This document shows, one piece after another, positions 8,274 to 16,853 of a DNA stretch of 37,771 bases (positions are counted from its first letter, which is position 1; each line of letters opens with the position of its first letter). Source of the DNA: Marinilabiliales bacterium (GTDB lineage Bacteria > Bacteroidota > Bacteroidia > Bacteroidales > DTU049); contig PKSX01000124.1 of the NCBI GenBank assembly GCA_002869435.1, positions 1 through 37,771 of the forward strand, in the 5' to 3' direction. Under the pieces are notes generated by a model. The model was not told the DNA's origin. It did not search any database and was given only the letters and a program-made list of their open reading frames with translations. A program made the position numbers and the translations under genes.

Positions 8274-8750
8274 ATGAGGACAACTTTCACAATTCTTGTT
8301 TTTCTCTTCTCAATAGGATATTTAAATGCACAAATCTATGTCTACGAAGGGAAATCAAGCTTCAGCAGCGATATCATCTATAACCTGAAAAATTCAAAAG
8401 TGTATAAAAAGAGGTCTTCTTTTTCGAGTGATATTGTGTGCAATATTCAGGGAAACAAGATTTATAAAGGTAGAAGCAGTTTTTCATCCGACGTGATATA
8501 CACTATTGAAGATGGCAATGTCTACAAAGGGAACTCATCATTCAGAAGTGATATTGTTTTCAGTATAAAAGATGGTCAGATATTCGAAGGCTCTTCAACT
8601 TTTCAAAGTGATGTTATTGCCACCATTCGGGATGGAAAAGTATATAGTGGACGATCAAGTTTTTCCAGTGATATATTGTTCACGATCGATGGCTATGTAA
8701 CCCTAATAGAGTTTGTGGCAATCTGGCATGCAGTAAATTACTGCTATTAA
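8274..8750 (+). CDS. Secreted protein of six 20-residue SSFSSD repeats
   Basis: The 158 residues comprise a signal peptide (cleaved near YLNAQ-IYVY) and six tandem units of about 20 residues: 23-42, 43-62, 63-82, 83-102, 103-122 and 123-141. Their pattern is V-Y-x-G-x-S-S-F-x-S-D-I-x-x-x-I-x-D-G-x. The alternating hydrophobic positions and Gly-Asn/Asp turns fit stacked beta hairpins or a beta-solenoid. A hydrophobic tail (VTLIEFVAIWHAV) ends the protein. I do not recognise a named family or function. It lies 74 bases after the BtuG-like gene on the same strand. It may be co-transcribed with the B12 operon or have its own promoter; no exact -7 box was found in the gap. Confidence 0.8.
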   Translation: MRTTFTILVFLFSIGYLNAQIYVYEGKSSFSSDIIYNLKNSKVYKKRSSFSSDIVCNIQGNKIYKGRSSFSSDVIYTIEDGNVYKGNSSFRSDIVFSIKDGQIFEGSSTFQSDVIATIRDGKVYSGRSSFSSDILFTIDGYVTLIEFVAIWHAVNYCY

Positions 8751-8901
8751 AAACCCCAGTTTTGAGATACTAATTTCCAATTCCTAATTCCTGTCAAACG
8801 TATTCGAATAATCTACATTACAAATATTTTCTATTGCGCTCTGATATATTTTTACGAAATTTGTTTTCGAAATTATTAACCTGAAAACGAAAAACATAAG
8901 T

Positions 8902-9984
8902 ATGGAAAACTTATCGTCAATGATAGCCCCCGGTGTTGTATTCGGAGAAGATCTGAAGAAATTATTTGAATATGCCAAAACCAATGAATTTGCGCTTCCC
9001 GCTGTTAATGTGGTAGGCAGCGACAGCATAAATGCTGTTCTTGAAGCAGCAAAAGAAGCGAAATCACCTATAATTGTACAATTTTCAAATGGTGGCGGGC
9101 AGTTTAACGCTGGAAAAGGGCTGGATAACAGCGATTATAAAGCAAGTATTGCGGGAGCGATTGCAGGTGCTGAGCACGTACATCGCATTTCTGAACTATA
9201 TGGAGTTCCTGTAATAATCCATACTGATCATGCTGCAAAGAAACTTCTTCCCTGGATTGATGGCCTTCTTGATGAAGGGGAAAAACACTTTGAAAGAACA
9301 GGAAAACCATTATTTAGCAGTCACATGCTTGATTTGAGTGAGGAAACACTTGAGGAAAACATTGACATCTGTAAGAAGTACCTGACCCGTATGGCCAAAA
9401 TAGGCATGACACTTGAGATTGAACTTGGCGTAACTGGTGGCGAAGAAGATGGTGTTGATAACACCGACATTGACAATTCTAAACTATATACCCAACCTGA
9501 GCACGTTGCATTTGCTTATGAAGAATTAAGTAAAATCAGTCCTAATTTCACAGTAGCAGCATCCTTTGGAAATGTGCACGGAGTATATAAGCCGGGGAAT
9601 GTACATCTACAGCCTAAAATTTTGAAAAACAGCCAGGAGTATATCCGTGATAAATATAATCTGACCGAAAATAAACCTGTTGATTTTGTATTTCATGGCG
9701 GCAGCGGATCAGAGAAAAATGACATCAGGGAAGCTATAGGATACGGCGTAATTAAAATGAATATCGATACAGATACCCAATGGGCCTTCTGGGATGGGGT
9801 TCATAATTATTACAAAGAGAAAAAAGATTATCTGCAGGCACAGATTGGGAACCCGGAAGGTGCTGACAAGCCAAATAAAAAAATGTACGACCCTCGCGTT
9901 TGGCTTCGTGAAGGTGAAAAATCAATGGTGAAAAGATTGCTCGAGGCATATGATGACTTAAACGCATTAAATCGCTATCAATAA
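8902..9984 (+). CDS. fbaA: Class II fructose-bisphosphate aldolase
   Basis: The 360 residues align over their full length with E. coli-type class IIA aldolase, which cleaves fructose 1,6-bisphosphate to dihydroxyacetone phosphate and glyceraldehyde 3-phosphate in the cytosol. The catalytic Asp109 and zinc ligand His110 (VIIHTDHAAK), Glu174 (TLEIELGVTGGEEDG), and zinc ligands His226 (SFGNVHGVYKPGN) and His265 (FHGGSGS) are all present. The phosphate-binding end NMNIDTDTQWAFWDG-type sequence is also present. The stop codon overlaps the ATG of the next gene by one base (TAATG), so it heads a small operon with a DUF1858 protein and a duplicated-domain protein. The 151 bases upstream contain no gene and no exact -7 box (nearest is TATATTTT at 8845). 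Confidence 0.97.
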   Translation: MENLSSMIAPGVVFGEDLKKLFEYAKTNEFALPAVNVVGSDSINAVLEAAKEAKSPIIVQFSNGGGQFNAGKGLDNSDYKASIAGAIAGAEHVHRISELYGVPVIIHTDHAAKKLLPWIDGLLDEGEKHFERTGKPLFSSHMLDLSEETLEENIDICKKYLTRMAKIGMTLEIELGVTGGEEDGVDNTDIDNSKLYTQPEHVAFAYEELSKISPNFTVAASFGNVHGVYKPGNVHLQPKILKNSQEYIRDKYNLTENKPVDFVFHGGSGSEKNDIREAIGYGVIKMNIDTDTQWAFWDGVHNYYKEKKDYLQAQIGNPEGADKPNKKMYDPRVWLREGEKSMVKRLLEAYDDLNALNRYQ

Positions 9985-10187
9985 TGATTCGTCCCGATAT
10001 TGACGTTGAAGAGCTCATTGAAGTGAAACCTGAAGCTGTAGATTATCTGCGCAAAAAAGGGATTGTATGTGTACTTTGTGGAGAACCGGTATGGGGTACT
10101 CTTGAGGAACTTGCCACAGAAAAAGGTTTTTCCAAAAGCGAAATAGATCAGATTATAAACGAGCTAAATGCATTACCTTTAAAATAA
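9984..10187 (+). CDS. DUF1858 small CxxC protein
   Basis: The 67 residues match the DUF1858 pattern: an N-terminal segment with a hydrophobic repeat (DVEELIEVKPEAVDYLRKKG), then a C-x-x-C pair at Cys29 and Cys32 (VCVLCGEPVW), then a helical tail (TLEELATEKGFSKSEIDQII). Family members are small cytosolic domains often linked to redox or metal-containing enzymes, with no established activity that I know of. It starts inside the aldolase stop codon and ends 9 bases before the next gene, so all three are probably one transcript. The two cysteines could bind a metal or form a disulfide. Confidence 0.85.
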   Translation: MIRPDIDVEELIEVKPEAVDYLRKKGIVCVLCGEPVWGTLEELATEKGFSKSEIDQIINELNALPLK

Positions 10188-10196
10188 CAGGGAGCT

Positions 10197-10634
10197 ATGA
10201 AACTCGATAATTTTAAATCCTTTCTGGGAATCAGCTATGGTGATACCATTGACAAAGCAATTGAGGTTTTTGGTAATCCCAACGACGAATACCGTAATGA
10301 AGAAAATCATTACTGTGTTTACTATTATCATTTTGAGAAAGATGATGTCTTATCCATAAGCTATAATAAAGAAAACAATCTCATTGAAAGCATGTTTCTG
10401 GGACAAAGACACACCCAAAGTACGCTGGGATGGTTAAGAATGAAGCAAATCGAGGATGAAAAATCATCGTTTCTGGGGCTTCATATTGATGAAATCATAG
10501 ATGTTCTGGGCGTTCCAACTGAAGAAGAAGTCAATGATTTTGTATACAAGGGCGATAAAATAGAAATAGATTTCAACTGCCCTGAAGAAAATGATTTTTT
10601 CTGCCAGCGCATTTTGCTGAACTGGTATTTCTAA
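10197..10634 (+). CDS. Small cytosolic protein with internal duplication, unknown function
   Basis: The 145 residues carry no signal peptide or membrane segment. Two halves share a motif: FLGISYGDTIDKAIEVFGNP (residues 9-28) and FLGLHIDEIIDVLGVP (about 90-105). Each is followed by a short acidic turn and beta strands (CVYYYHFEKDDVLSISYN; DFVYKGDKIEIDFNC). This 'G-x-x-x-D-x-A-x-x-x-x-G-x-P' helix followed by strands recalls SmpA/BamE-like and other alpha-beta sandwich modules, but I do not recognise the family. It is third in the aldolase operon, 9 bases after the DUF1858 gene, and meets the convergent large secreted-protein gene with 8 bases between stops. Confidence 0.75.
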   Translation: MKLDNFKSFLGISYGDTIDKAIEVFGNPNDEYRNEENHYCVYYYHFEKDDVLSISYNKENNLIESMFLGQRHTQSTLGWLRMKQIEDEKSSFLGLHIDEIIDVLGVPTEEEVNDFVYKGDKIEIDFNCPEENDFFCQRILLNWYF

Positions 10635-10642
10635 TATTGAAT

Positions 10643-13600
10643 TTATTCCTTAATAAGGGTGGTTTTTTCAATGCCGCCCTTTTCTGTTTGCACAACTAGA
10701 ATATAGGTCCCGGGATTCAGAAAACTGACATCAAAAACAAGAGCATTTTCCCCTCGCATCAGTTCAGCATTTTCTTGCAAAACCAGTTTCCCAAACATAT
10801 CCTGAATATAAACAATGGCCCCTTCATCTAGAGCAGTGGTAACAACAATATTCAGATTATCTGCAACCGGGTTCGGCTGAATAGACAAATCCGAAAGCCC
10901 TTCAAAAGATATACAATCGCTAGTTGCAAGCGGAGAATATGCCTGCTTTCCATTGAAATCGAGTTGTTTCAAACGGTAATAATATAAGTTATCACTCCCC
11001 TGAGGATCCAGATAACTATACTCTATCATCTCGTTGCTGTTTCCGGCTCCGGGAATAATTGCAATAGTTTTCCAGTTTCTCAGATCAGCAGAACGTTCAA
11101 TTTCAAACTGCATATTGTTCTGTTCAGAAGCAGTAGACCACAATAATTTTGATCCCTCGTTAGTACATTCAGCAGTGAAAGAAATTAACTCTACCGGCAA
11201 AGTTGACGCATCATAGAAATATACGGTATAATCCTCTGCCTGCCCATATGTTGAGGTGTTACAGGCATCTGTTGGTGAACTATTGTATTTTGACACAACT
11301 CTTAATCGTAACCCTGTATTCATCACCACTCCACCTGAAGGAGTTGTGAAAGAAAGTGTACGATAACCAGCTTGATTTGCAGGGAAAGATGCAATTTCCT
11401 CACCTGCTCCAAAATTACCATCATTGTTGTAATCTATATATACTTTTGCCGCTTCATCATTATAAACCCCTGTTTGAACACTGACATTATACATTGTATT
11501 TAAATCAAGATTAGTAAACGCACTGCAGGTATAATCATGATATTCACCATCATCATTAGGAGTAGGGTAATTTATGTTTTCCAACTCAAAAGTAAACAAA
11601 CCAATACCATAAGTATTTCCAAGATTACTATTCCCTGAAAAAGAGCAACCTGTGCAAGGTGTTGGTGCTCCACTCATAACAAGAATTAGATTATTCTTTG
11701 TCACACTTGCAGCTCCACCATCAATTTCAAGTTCGACTGAATACAATCCATCTGTATTGTATAAATGAGACGGATTCTGAGTTGTATAATCTGTTGACCC
11801 ATCATTATCAATGTCCCACGCCCAGTCACTATTAGGCTTAATACTTGCATCTGTGAACTGCACATTTAAACTACCGGTACAGGAAATCTTTGGATTGGCA
11901 ATAAAATCTGCTGAAGGTGTGGACACAAATATATCAGTAGTAAATAATCCACGTCCGTGAGTTGCCACAACCACAACATCATCAACCGGTCTTAATTCAA
12001 GCATATCACATCTTGTATTGGCTAAACCGGTGTTGCTTGGGCCATAGGTTGGTGCATTTGATGTTCCCGGCTGAAAATTATCGGTGCTCCACACTCCAAG
12101 TTCTGTAGCACAAAGCACATCGTTTCTGTCGTTGGGGTTGTAAATTGCCCAACGAATTGGCATATCGGGAAGATTCCCTTCCTTATTATACCAATTTGTG
12201 CCACCGTCAGTAGTTTCCCATACAGATACTACACCGTAATTAGAGTATGTAACCAGCAATTGATTATCATTGGCTCCTACATCAATAGAACTTACCCAGC
12301 CTGTTGCGGTTATGGGTATTGTACCATTATCGATACGTGTATATGTTGGGCTGCCACTGGCATTAGTCATCTTATATACCCGGCCATTTTCAACACCAAT
12401 AAATACCACATCATTATAGGGACTCACCTTAAAAGCTGAAGCCTGAGCACCACCAAACGATACAGCAAGTGCTCCGGCTGAAGGACTACCATCAATATTT
12501 GTGATTCTTACTAACCCATCATTATTATATGCTGAATACAGAATCTTCCTCTGGCTGTCATAATCAGAGGGATTAATGAAATGGCCTGTACTGGAACTTA
12601 ATAGCGTATTAAACGTATTTCCTCCATCCTGTGAGTAATATAGATTATTATATACGTATGCAGTAATTTGTATATCAGGGTTAAGAGCGTCAATATGACA
12701 AAATGCACCATCGCCGCCAGTAACTTCCGTTGTACTGTTCACACCGGCTTGAGTGAATTGTTGAGACCCATTATCCTGAGCACCAGCTAAGAAATAATGA
12801 CTATTTATTTCATTTTTTGTAGCACATGCATAAAACTGAGTAATATTAAATCCCGAATTCTTATCAGAAAAAGTAGGATTAGATGCCGAATTTCCTGCAT
12901 CAGTGCTGAAATGTACTCCACCATCATTCCCAAATATTACTTCATTTGGGCTACCTGGTCTGAACTCAATTGCATGCTGATCGGCATGCACATAAGGTTC
13001 TCCAAAACCACCATACCAATGCGAGATTCCCGTCCAGGAAGACCCTCCATTGGTCGTTCGGTGTAAATCAATACCACCTGCTATAACCAGGTTTGGATCT
13101 GTTGGATGAACATCAAGAATAAGATCGTACCACGCCTGAGCTCTTGTGAAGTGGTTCCCAGTACCATCGACCATTAATGGAATTGTAATATTTGACCATG
13201 AAGAACCGCCATTTGTACTTCTCATAAACCAACCTATATCATTATTCCCGCTTCCACCTTCAGCAACTGCATAAATAGTGGTTGTTGCAGTTGTTGCGCC
13301 CGTTGAAGGGGCAATAGCAAGCTCAATTCGAGTTGAACCCACAGTAGATGTAATATCGGTCCAATTATTCCCTCCATCAGTTGAACGATAAATATGTCCT
13401 TCATTACTCATTAGCCCACAGGTGGCATAAATATCATCGTTTTGAGCAATTTCAATATCAGCTCCCCAATCATAAACATTGGTATTTGCTGTAACTCCAA
13501 TTCCGGAATATGGAGCCAGAACCTTTGTCCATGTAGATCCACCATCTGTAGAACGGTATATTACTCCCCGGTTGATATAATATCCTCTGAATGCAGCAAA

Positions 13601-14485
13601 AATGACACCCGATGAATTCACCTCAATATCATTAACATAATAGAAATTTGATGTTCCAGGATATGCTACTGGGACAGTAGTTGCTAGCTGAGACCATGTG
13701 GTTCCTCCGTCGCTTGTTTTCCATATTCCATCTCCAATAATTGCGTCTGCATTAAAGAAGCCTTCACCTGTGCCAACATAAAACTCTTGTGTATTGGCCG
13801 GATTATAGGCAATACATGAGACCGCAAGATTGCTCCAAAAATCATCTACTTTAATCCACGACGGGGAAGCAACCGTAATATCATCGGTATACCAAAGCCC
13901 GCCTGCAACTCCACCTGACCAAACCTTTTTATTGGTTCCATCATTAGGGTCAAACATAAGTGCTCTCGATCGTCCTCCAACATTATCAGGACCACGTTCA
14001 GTCCAAGTCACACCTGATATTGCAGCTTTATCATTTATCATTTCCCACATTTCATCAGACGCCTTTTTCAGTCTGCTGTATGGTACATAACCCAATGCAG
14101 GATCAACTGTCTTAAAGAAATCTAACTGAGCAGAAAGATCAGGCCGATCTGCTTTAGGGATTTCCTTCCACTCTTCATCCGTTTTATGTGGTGTCTTTGA
14201 ATATGGATGATTTGCCAGAAAATACTCCCAGTTCTGTCTCTGAATGATGTAATCTGGCAGAATTTCTATTTCATTCTTGTCAGATTTAACAAAGACGCCC
14301 TTCAATGATTCCTTCTTTAGTGTAATTTGTATACTCTTAGTTTCTGAAAACTGATAGTCTTCATCTGCTTTTTGATTCAAATTCACAAAAAACAAAGAAA
14401 CAAGAAACACAGACATACCTATGGCTGTAAGCAAAATTCTTATATTAAGCTTTTGCATATCCCCATTAATCTTTAAATTGTTCAT
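10643..14485 (-). CDS. Large Asp-box/VPS10-like protein with PKD, GEVED and T9SS domains
   Basis: The protein has 1280 residues. A hydrophobic signal segment lies near residues 12-36. Translation may begin at Met10 (14458), which gives a more usual signal peptide. A sortilin/BNR-type beta-propeller follows, with Asp-boxes such as TSDGGTTW (about 258), STDGGSTW (310), STDGGNNW (366), STNGGSSW (421), TTNGGSSW (475) and TTDGGTNW (760). A PKD domain lies at about 855-935 and a GEVED domain at about 1000-1090 (VYIDYNNDGNFGAGEEI). A link of the type STLPVELISFTA leads to a T9SS type A sorting domain at about 1200-1280 (LSIQPNPVADNLNI, LNPGTYILVVQT). It is predicted to be exported and anchored by T9SS. 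Propellers of this kind occur in glycosidases and in non-enzymatic binding proteins; no catalytic residue can be assigned. Confidence 0.85.
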   Translation of the reverse strand: MNNLKINGDMQKLNIRILLTAIGMSVFLVSLFFVNLNQKADEDYQFSETKSIQITLKKESLKGVFVKSDKNEIEILPDYIIQRQNWEYFLANHPYSKTPHKTDEEWKEIPKADRPDLSAQLDFFKTVDPALGYVPYSRLKKASDEMWEMINDKAAISGVTWTERGPDNVGGRSRALMFDPNDGTNKKVWSGGVAGGLWYTDDITVASPSWIKVDDFWSNLAVSCIAYNPANTQEFYVGTGEGFFNADAIIGDGIWKTSDGGTTWSQLATTVPVAYPGTSNFYYVNDIEVNSSGVIFAAFRGYYINRGVIYRSTDGGSTWTKVLAPYSGIGVTANTNVYDWGADIEIAQNDDIYATCGLMSNEGHIYRSTDGGNNWTDITSTVGSTRIELAIAPSTGATTATTTIYAVAEGGSGNNDIGWFMRSTNGGSSWSNITIPLMVDGTGNHFTRAQAWYDLILDVHPTDPNLVIAGGIDLHRTTNGGSSWTGISHWYGGFGEPYVHADQHAIEFRPGSPNEVIFGNDGGVHFSTDAGNSASNPTFSDKNSGFNITQFYACATKNEINSHYFLAGAQDNGSQQFTQAGVNSTTEVTGGDGAFCHIDALNPDIQITAYVYNNLYYSQDGGNTFNTLLSSSTGHFINPSDYDSQRKILYSAYNNDGLVRITNIDGSPSAGALAVSFGGAQASAFKVSPYNDVVFIGVENGRVYKMTNASGSPTYTRIDNGTIPITATGWVSSIDVGANDNQLLVTYSNYGVVSVWETTDGGTNWYNKEGNLPDMPIRWAIYNPNDRNDVLCATELGVWSTDNFQPGTSNAPTYGPSNTGLANTRCDMLELRPVDDVVVVATHGRGLFTTDIFVSTPSADFIANPKISCTGSLNVQFTDASIKPNSDWAWDIDNDGSTDYTTQNPSHLYNTDGLYSVELEIDGGAASVTKNNLILVMSGAPTPCTGCSFSGNSNLGNTYGIGLFTFELENINYPTPNDDGEYHDYTCSAFTNLDLNTMYNVSVQTGVYNDEAAKVYIDYNNDGNFGAGEEIASFPANQAGYRTLSFTTPSGGVVMNTGLRLRVVSKYNSSPTDACNTSTYGQAEDYTVYFYDASTLPVELISFTAECTNEGSKLLWSTASEQNNMQFEIERSADLRNWKTIAIIPGAGNSNEMIEYSYLDPQGSDNLYYYRLKQLDFNGKQAYSPLATSDCISFEGLSDLSIQPNPVADNLNIVVTTALDEGAIVYIQDMFGKLVLQENAELMRGENALVFDVSFLNPGTYILVVQTEKGGIEKTTLIKE

Positions 14486-14595
14486 TGAACAAAGCCAATA
14501 AACAAGGTTAATCCACTCTTTTTCTAAACACTAATATACTGCATTTAAAATGCATAATCAAGTGCAGATACATTAATAAGACAGAATAAAACAAA

Positions 14596-14622
14596 AAAGG
14601 GTTGCCTTATTGACAACCCTTT
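14596..14622 (-). terminator. Intrinsic terminator of the S46 peptidase gene
   Basis: AAAGGGTTG (14596-14604) pairs perfectly with CAACCCTTT (14614-14622) around a 9-base loop. On the minus strand the stem is followed by a T-rich tract. It lies 22 bases past the stop of the gene ending at 14645. Confidence 0.8.
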
Positions 14623-14644
14623 AACAAGATTAAGTATTACTTAT

Positions 14645-16825
14645 CTATCTAATATCCAGTTCCTGAATTATATTCGTTGCTTCTGCGTATTTCTCAACAA
14701 TGAAGAGAATATAACGAATATCGGTACTAATTGTACGGGTTTGTTCAGGCACATAACTTAAACTCGATGCTGTAGCTTCCCAGTTAATATCGAAAACAAT
14801 ACCAACCAGTTCGCCTTTTCCATTAAGAATAGGAGCACCAGAATTTCCTCCTGTTACATCACAATCAGTAAGGAAACAAACCGGAATGGTTCCGTCAGCA
14901 TTTTTATAACGGCCATAATCTTTCTTTTCATGCAGATCTTTAAGCTTTTCCGGAACAATAAAGTCAGGATTATTCGGATCCTCACGTGAGATTAACTGAT
15001 CAAAAGTTGTATAGAATGGTTGCTCTGTTCCATCGGTTGGGGTATACTTAGTCACCTTTCCATAGGTCAGACGCATGGTGCTGTTTGCATCCGGATAAAA
15101 TGTGCGTTTCCCCTCATACATTTCGAGGATACCTGCCATATACAGACGTTCACCACTTTCAAGCTCGTCGCCTACTCTATTATAATCAACTTTTATTTCT
15201 TCATATTTTTCGTAACATGACTTCATCACAATAAATGCTGGATCCTTTTCCATTACTTTGGCACTTGGATCTCGCAAGAATTCATAAATAGTCTCTTTGC
15301 TACTAAAGATTGACTTTTCAAACAAGTATTCTGCATATAAAGCAAAATTACTTTTGTATTTTTTCTGAACTTCAGCAAAAAATGAAGGATAAAACTCTTC
15401 TTCCAAATCATCAAACAAAATACGCAGAAGTGCAATAAAGAGTTTCTTGTCGACCTCCATATTATAACTGTTGAAGTAATAGTTTGAAGAATAATACTTA
15501 AGCTTTGTACTTAAATCAGCAACTTTAGCCATTTTTAGATCCTCTGGAATATCATCGGTCTGCAGATAGAAATGCAATGAATCAAATTTATGTGCAAAAC
15601 TGATGATTTCTGGGCCCCTGAATATAGCTTCACGGAAATAGACATACGCTCTACGATATTTCGTCAACTCCTGATACGCACCATTAATAACATTAAGTGC
15701 ATTTCCATATTTATCTTTTCGACCGGCATCTGCATTTACCCATTTGGTAAACTCATCTTCCGTGGCTTTTTTCTTATCAAAAGCTTTCAGTCGTTTCAAC
15801 ACTTCAGTCTGCCCAATATAGTATTTCCAATAATTGGAAGAACGATTATATTTAGAACGATACATCAACTTAATGGAAGGATCCTTATCCATGTCTTCCT
15901 TCATAAGGCGCAGTTTGGAATCACGAATCTTCACAATAGAAGGGTTAATTTCTTCAAGTGCCATTTGTATCCCCTTACTGGTCATGAAACGATCTGTTGT
16001 ACCAGGATAACCAAGTACCATAGTAAAATCACCCTCCTGTACACCATCTAAAGAGATAGGAATATGATATTTTGGTACATAAGGTACGTTTTTCCTTTTG
16101 TCATAAGGTGCCGGTTTACCATCGGGACCCATATATATTCTGAAGAAAGCAAAATCACCGGTATGACGAGGCCACAACCAGTTGTCCGCATCAGCACCAA
16201 AGTTTCCAATAGCCATTGGAGGAGCTCCTACCAAACGAACATCACGATAAACCTCGTAAACAAACAGGTAGAACTCATTTCCCTTGAAGAAGCTTTTCAC
16301 TTCAGCTTTGTAATGGGTTCCCTTTGTTGCCTCTTTTTCAAGCTGTGCAGCAACCTCATCCACGGCAGCGTGCCATTCTTCAGAACTCATGTCATTATTG
16401 ACTTTTTCCAGAACCTTTGCAGTTACATCCTCAACACGAATGAGAAATGTTGCAGTAAGGTTTGGATTATAAAGCTCCTGTTTTTTGTCGAATGCCCAGA
16501 AACCATTCTGAACGTAATCACTGTTGTATTTAATGGAATTCTCTGTAATGTACTCAAGTCCACAGTGATGGTTGGTCATCATAAGACCTTCCTTGGACAC
16601 CATGTATGCAGTACACATACCATCATTCATTGATACGATTGCATCTTTCAGGCTGGAATGATTAATACTGTAGATTTCATCGGCTGTTAGCTGAAGACCC
16701 ATTTCCTTCATATCGGTATAATTAAGTCTATCTACCAGCAATGGCAGCCACATCCCCTCATCGGCTGAAACCTTAAACAGTGTTGCAAACACTAACAGAA
16801 CTGCAAAAAGCGCTTTCTTTATCAT
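14645..16825 (-). CDS. S46 family dipeptidyl peptidase (DPP7/DPP11 type)
   Basis: The 726 residues have a signal peptide (cleaved near KVSA-DEGMW) and the full S46 fold. The catalytic His is in MTNHHCG (residues 83-89), the Asp in WPRHTGDF (about 222) and the Ser662 in TGGNSGAP. In Porphyromonas DPP7 and DPP11, as I recall, the residue 18 positions after the catalytic Ser sets specificity: Gly in DPP7 (hydrophobic P1), Arg in DPP11 (acidic P1). Here that position is Ile680 (GIVFDINWEA), so the preference cannot be assigned by either rule. These periplasmic enzymes release dipeptides for peptide catabolism. It lies 28 bases after the PorE-like gene on the same strand and is followed by a strong terminator, so the two may be co-transcribed. 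No T9SS tail is present. Confidence 0.92.
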   Translation of the reverse strand: MIKKALFAVLLVFATLFKVSADEGMWLPLLVDRLNYTDMKEMGLQLTADEIYSINHSSLKDAIVSMNDGMCTAYMVSKEGLMMTNHHCGLEYITENSIKYNSDYVQNGFWAFDKKQELYNPNLTATFLIRVEDVTAKVLEKVNNDMSSEEWHAAVDEVAAQLEKEATKGTHYKAEVKSFFKGNEFYLFVYEVYRDVRLVGAPPMAIGNFGADADNWLWPRHTGDFAFFRIYMGPDGKPAPYDKRKNVPYVPKYHIPISLDGVQEGDFTMVLGYPGTTDRFMTSKGIQMALEEINPSIVKIRDSKLRLMKEDMDKDPSIKLMYRSKYNRSSNYWKYYIGQTEVLKRLKAFDKKKATEDEFTKWVNADAGRKDKYGNALNVINGAYQELTKYRRAYVYFREAIFRGPEIISFAHKFDSLHFYLQTDDIPEDLKMAKVADLSTKLKYYSSNYYFNSYNMEVDKKLFIALLRILFDDLEEEFYPSFFAEVQKKYKSNFALYAEYLFEKSIFSSKETIYEFLRDPSAKVMEKDPAFIVMKSCYEKYEEIKVDYNRVGDELESGERLYMAGILEMYEGKRTFYPDANSTMRLTYGKVTKYTPTDGTEQPFYTTFDQLISREDPNNPDFIVPEKLKDLHEKKDYGRYKNADGTIPVCFLTDCDVTGGNSGAPILNGKGELVGIVFDINWEATASSLSYVPEQTRTISTDIRYILFIVEKYAEATNIIQELDIR

Positions 16826-16853
16826 AACTTCAATTTTTATCTTTCAACTTTGT

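Noticed and set aside
14541..14553. Short palindrome GCATTTAAAATGC
   Set aside because: It is A+T-rich, unflanked by a T-run, and is likely in such sequence by chance; the nearby terminator at 14596-14622 is far stronger.
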